This document shows positions 58,953 to 59,929 of a stretch of DNA of 59,929 nt, piece after piece (the stretch's first letter is position 1; each line of letters starts with the position of its first letter). The stretch is from Caballeronia pedi (GTDB lineage: Bacteria > Pseudomonadota > Gammaproteobacteria > Burkholderiales > Burkholderiaceae): the NCBI RefSeq assembly GCF_001544915.2, contig NZ_FCOE02000044.1, forward strand, positions 1 through 59,929, in the 5' to 3' direction. Under the pieces are notes generated by a model that saw nothing but the letters and a program-made list of their open reading frames with translations, made no database searches and had not been told where the DNA came from. The position numbers were made by a program, and so were the translations under genes.

Positions 58953-59405
58953 TCAGGACTTCGCGGCTGCGTACTGATCGCGCAGATCGCGGATGCGGTC
59001 GTGATTTTCCAGCACGCCCTGATACTGGCGCTCCACGACGGCACGGATATCGGCAGGCAGATCCTTGTCGAGCGCCTCGCGATAATTCTTCTTCGCGGCA
59101 TCCTCGCCGCGCTCGCACTCCGTGAGGATCGCGTGATCGCTGTGGCCGGTCACGGCCGACTTCACATCGACCCAGCCGCGATGCAGTGCGCCCGCCACGG
59201 AGCCGCCGGTTTCCGGCTTGCCGCCGAGCCGTGCAACGATATCCTGTAGCTCGCGCGCGCCTTCCGTGCATTTCTGCGCGCGATTCTGAAACAGCAGCTT
59301 GAGGCTCGGATCGCGCGTATCCTCGGCGGCCTTGAGAAAACCCTTTTCCCCGTCCTTCGAGGTTTCGACGAGATCGTTGAGTACCGATACGACGTTCGTG
59401 CTCAT
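58953..59405 (-). CDS. PA2169-type four-helix-bundle protein (DUF2383)
   Basis: A 150-residue ferritin-like four-helix protein: MSTNVVSVLNDLVETSKDGEKGF, then FQNRAQKCTEGARELQDIV, HRGWVDVKSAVTGHSDHAILTECERGEDAAKKNYREAL (in part) and QGVLENHDRIRDLRDQY. The family is widespread in proteobacteria and often stress- or stationary-phase-induced; biochemical function is not established. ATG at 59405 follows GGGAGG. A -24/-12 site lies 73 bp upstream, back-to-back with another. Confidence 0.88.
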   Translation of the reverse strand: MSTNVVSVLNDLVETSKDGEKGFLKAAEDTRDPSLKLLFQNRAQKCTEGARELQDIVARLGGKPETGGSVAGALHRGWVDVKSAVTGHSDHAILTECERGEDAAKKNYREALDKDLPADIRAVVERQYQGVLENHDRIRDLRDQYAAAKS

Positions 59406-59477
59406 GTAACACCTCCCATTGGTTTCGACATTGTCACGGCGCACTCTCCCGGCGGGATGCGGCTCGCCGATTCATAG

Positions 59478-59493
59478 CGCACGCGGCGTGCCC
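59478..59493 (-). promoter_or_regulatory. Predicted sigma-54 promoter for the DUF2383 gene
   Basis: On the minus strand GGGCACG CCGC GTGCG keeps GG-N10-GC with a perfect -24 GGCACG but a weaker -12. Confidence 0.55.
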
Positions 59494-59508
59494 GCAGCGG
59501 TCCATGCG

Positions 59509-59524
59509 CGGCATATGACTTGCT
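59509..59524 (+). promoter_or_regulatory. Predicted sigma-54 promoter for the last small gene
   Basis: CGGCATA TGAC TTGCT keeps GG-N10-GC and a perfect -12 TTGCT. It lies 15 bp from the divergent 59478-59493 site, so a single upstream activator array could serve both. Confidence 0.65.
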
Positions 59525-59592
59525 GTCGCTACGGCATTACAGCGCGCATCCGGTTCGAGACGCGCGCAAGACAAAGGCAACAGGAGAGCGTA

Positions 59593-59829
59593 GTGAAAAT
59601 CTTTAATCGGCTCGCTAATCGCGAGACCCTGATACTCGTGGCGATCGCGGCATCCGCGATTACGCTGCAAGTCCGACAGCACACAATCGATCCGCCTGCA
59701 GCGCGTGCGGAGGATGGGCGCGTCTGCGAGCCGCCCGCTGCGCAGGCAGCCAAGGCCCGAGTGCTACCCGCCGATTGCAATATCCGCGCGAACCTCCCGC
59801 TTCATCGTTCGCGCGCGACCTGGGTCTGA
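59593..59829 (+). CDS. Small membrane-anchored protein of unknown function (78 aa)
   Basis: GTG at 59593 follows AGGAGAG (59582-59588). The product starts KIFNRLANRETLILVAIAAS, with one hydrophobic stretch (about 11-26) that could be a membrane anchor or uncleaved signal. A hydrophilic tail with two cysteines (Cys45 and Cys62 by count) follows. No family recognised. It ends 23 bp before the right-hand IS terminus, and a predicted sigma-54 promoter lies about 70 bp upstream. Confidence 0.6.
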   Translation: MKIFNRLANRETLILVAIAASAITLQVRQHTIDPPAARAEDGRVCEPPAAQAAKARVLPADCNIRANLPLHRSRATWV

Positions 59830-59852
59830 GGCCAGAAAAACGCCCGCACGAA

Positions 59853-59929
59853 TGAACTGACCCCACGAAGTTGGACGGTTAAATTCTAGCGGGTAGCCGA
59901 GGCCTGAGTTCTGTATTGCACGGGACTCA
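59853..59929 (-). mobile_element. 3' end of the same IS3-family-like element, inverted
   Basis: Exact reverse complement of 1-76 plus one base. TGAACTGACCCC begins at 59853 and the transposase C-terminal codons (SPVQYRTQASATR, stop) occupy 59886-59927 on the minus strand. The copy therefore faces the left one. No matching target duplication joins the two flanks (CGCACGA on the right, CTTGCCG on the left), so they are separate insertions. Confidence 0.8.

Overview
The window is high-GC DNA from the Burkholderiaceae, most likely Paraburkholderia or Caballeronia. The evidence is gene content and order: a ribD-ribE-ribBA-ribH-nusB riboflavin cluster next to hemL, a fused glk-hexR gene, paired Gram-negative porins, trmB and a tRNA-Gly, and an accessory rpoN. 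Nothing suggests a phage, a conjugative element or a CRISPR array. Both ends are the same IS3-family-like insertion sequence terminus in inverted orientation (1-76 and 59853-59929). The window therefore looks like a contig broken at repeated IS copies, not an excised element.

Layout. (1) 0.1-9.3 kb: trmB, tRNA-Gly(CCC), a YggT membrane protein, two small or envelope proteins, a PLP ammonia-lyase, a LysE exporter, an L-asparaginase-like protein, ubiD, and a membrane-anchored lytic transglycosylase behind a terminated leader RNA. (2) 9.3-16.7 kb: aminotransferase, nusB, ribH, ribBA (degenerate second domain), ribE, ribD and hemL, all leftward. A rightward Phd/ParE-type toxin-antitoxin pair sits between ribE and ribBA. 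(3) 16.8-20.8 kb: EVE-domain protein, Bcr/CflA drug exporter, prolyl oligopeptidase. (4) 20.9-32.8 kb: a carbon-uptake block with a GtsABCD-like sugar ABC transporter, a HexR operator, zwf-pgl-glk/hexR, and two tandem porins. (5) 33.2-47.2 kb: HisQMP-like importer lacking its binding protein, pirin, a Spy-like periplasmic protein divergent from an OmpR/EnvZ-type two-component system, a diguanylate cyclase, a NitT/TauT-type ABC pair with a fused permease, HicAB, and two tandem lipoproteins.

(6) 47.5-59.8 kb is the most interesting part. It holds an accessory sigma-54 gene (rpoN2), two sigma-54 activators (one with no sensory domain, one with a receiver but no adjacent kinase), and by eye nine -24/-12 (GG-N10-GC) promoter candidates. 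One matches the full consensus directly upstream of rpoN2. The others precede otsA (trehalose synthesis), a DUF883/ElaB-like operon, a BON-domain protein, a DUF2383 four-helix protein, several small disordered or proline-rich proteins, and a candidate terminated small RNA. The simplest reading is a self-contained, positively autoregulated sigma-54 stress (osmotic or desiccation) regulon packed around its own sigma factor. The genes and motifs are visible in the sequence; the regulatory wiring and the physiological role are inference.
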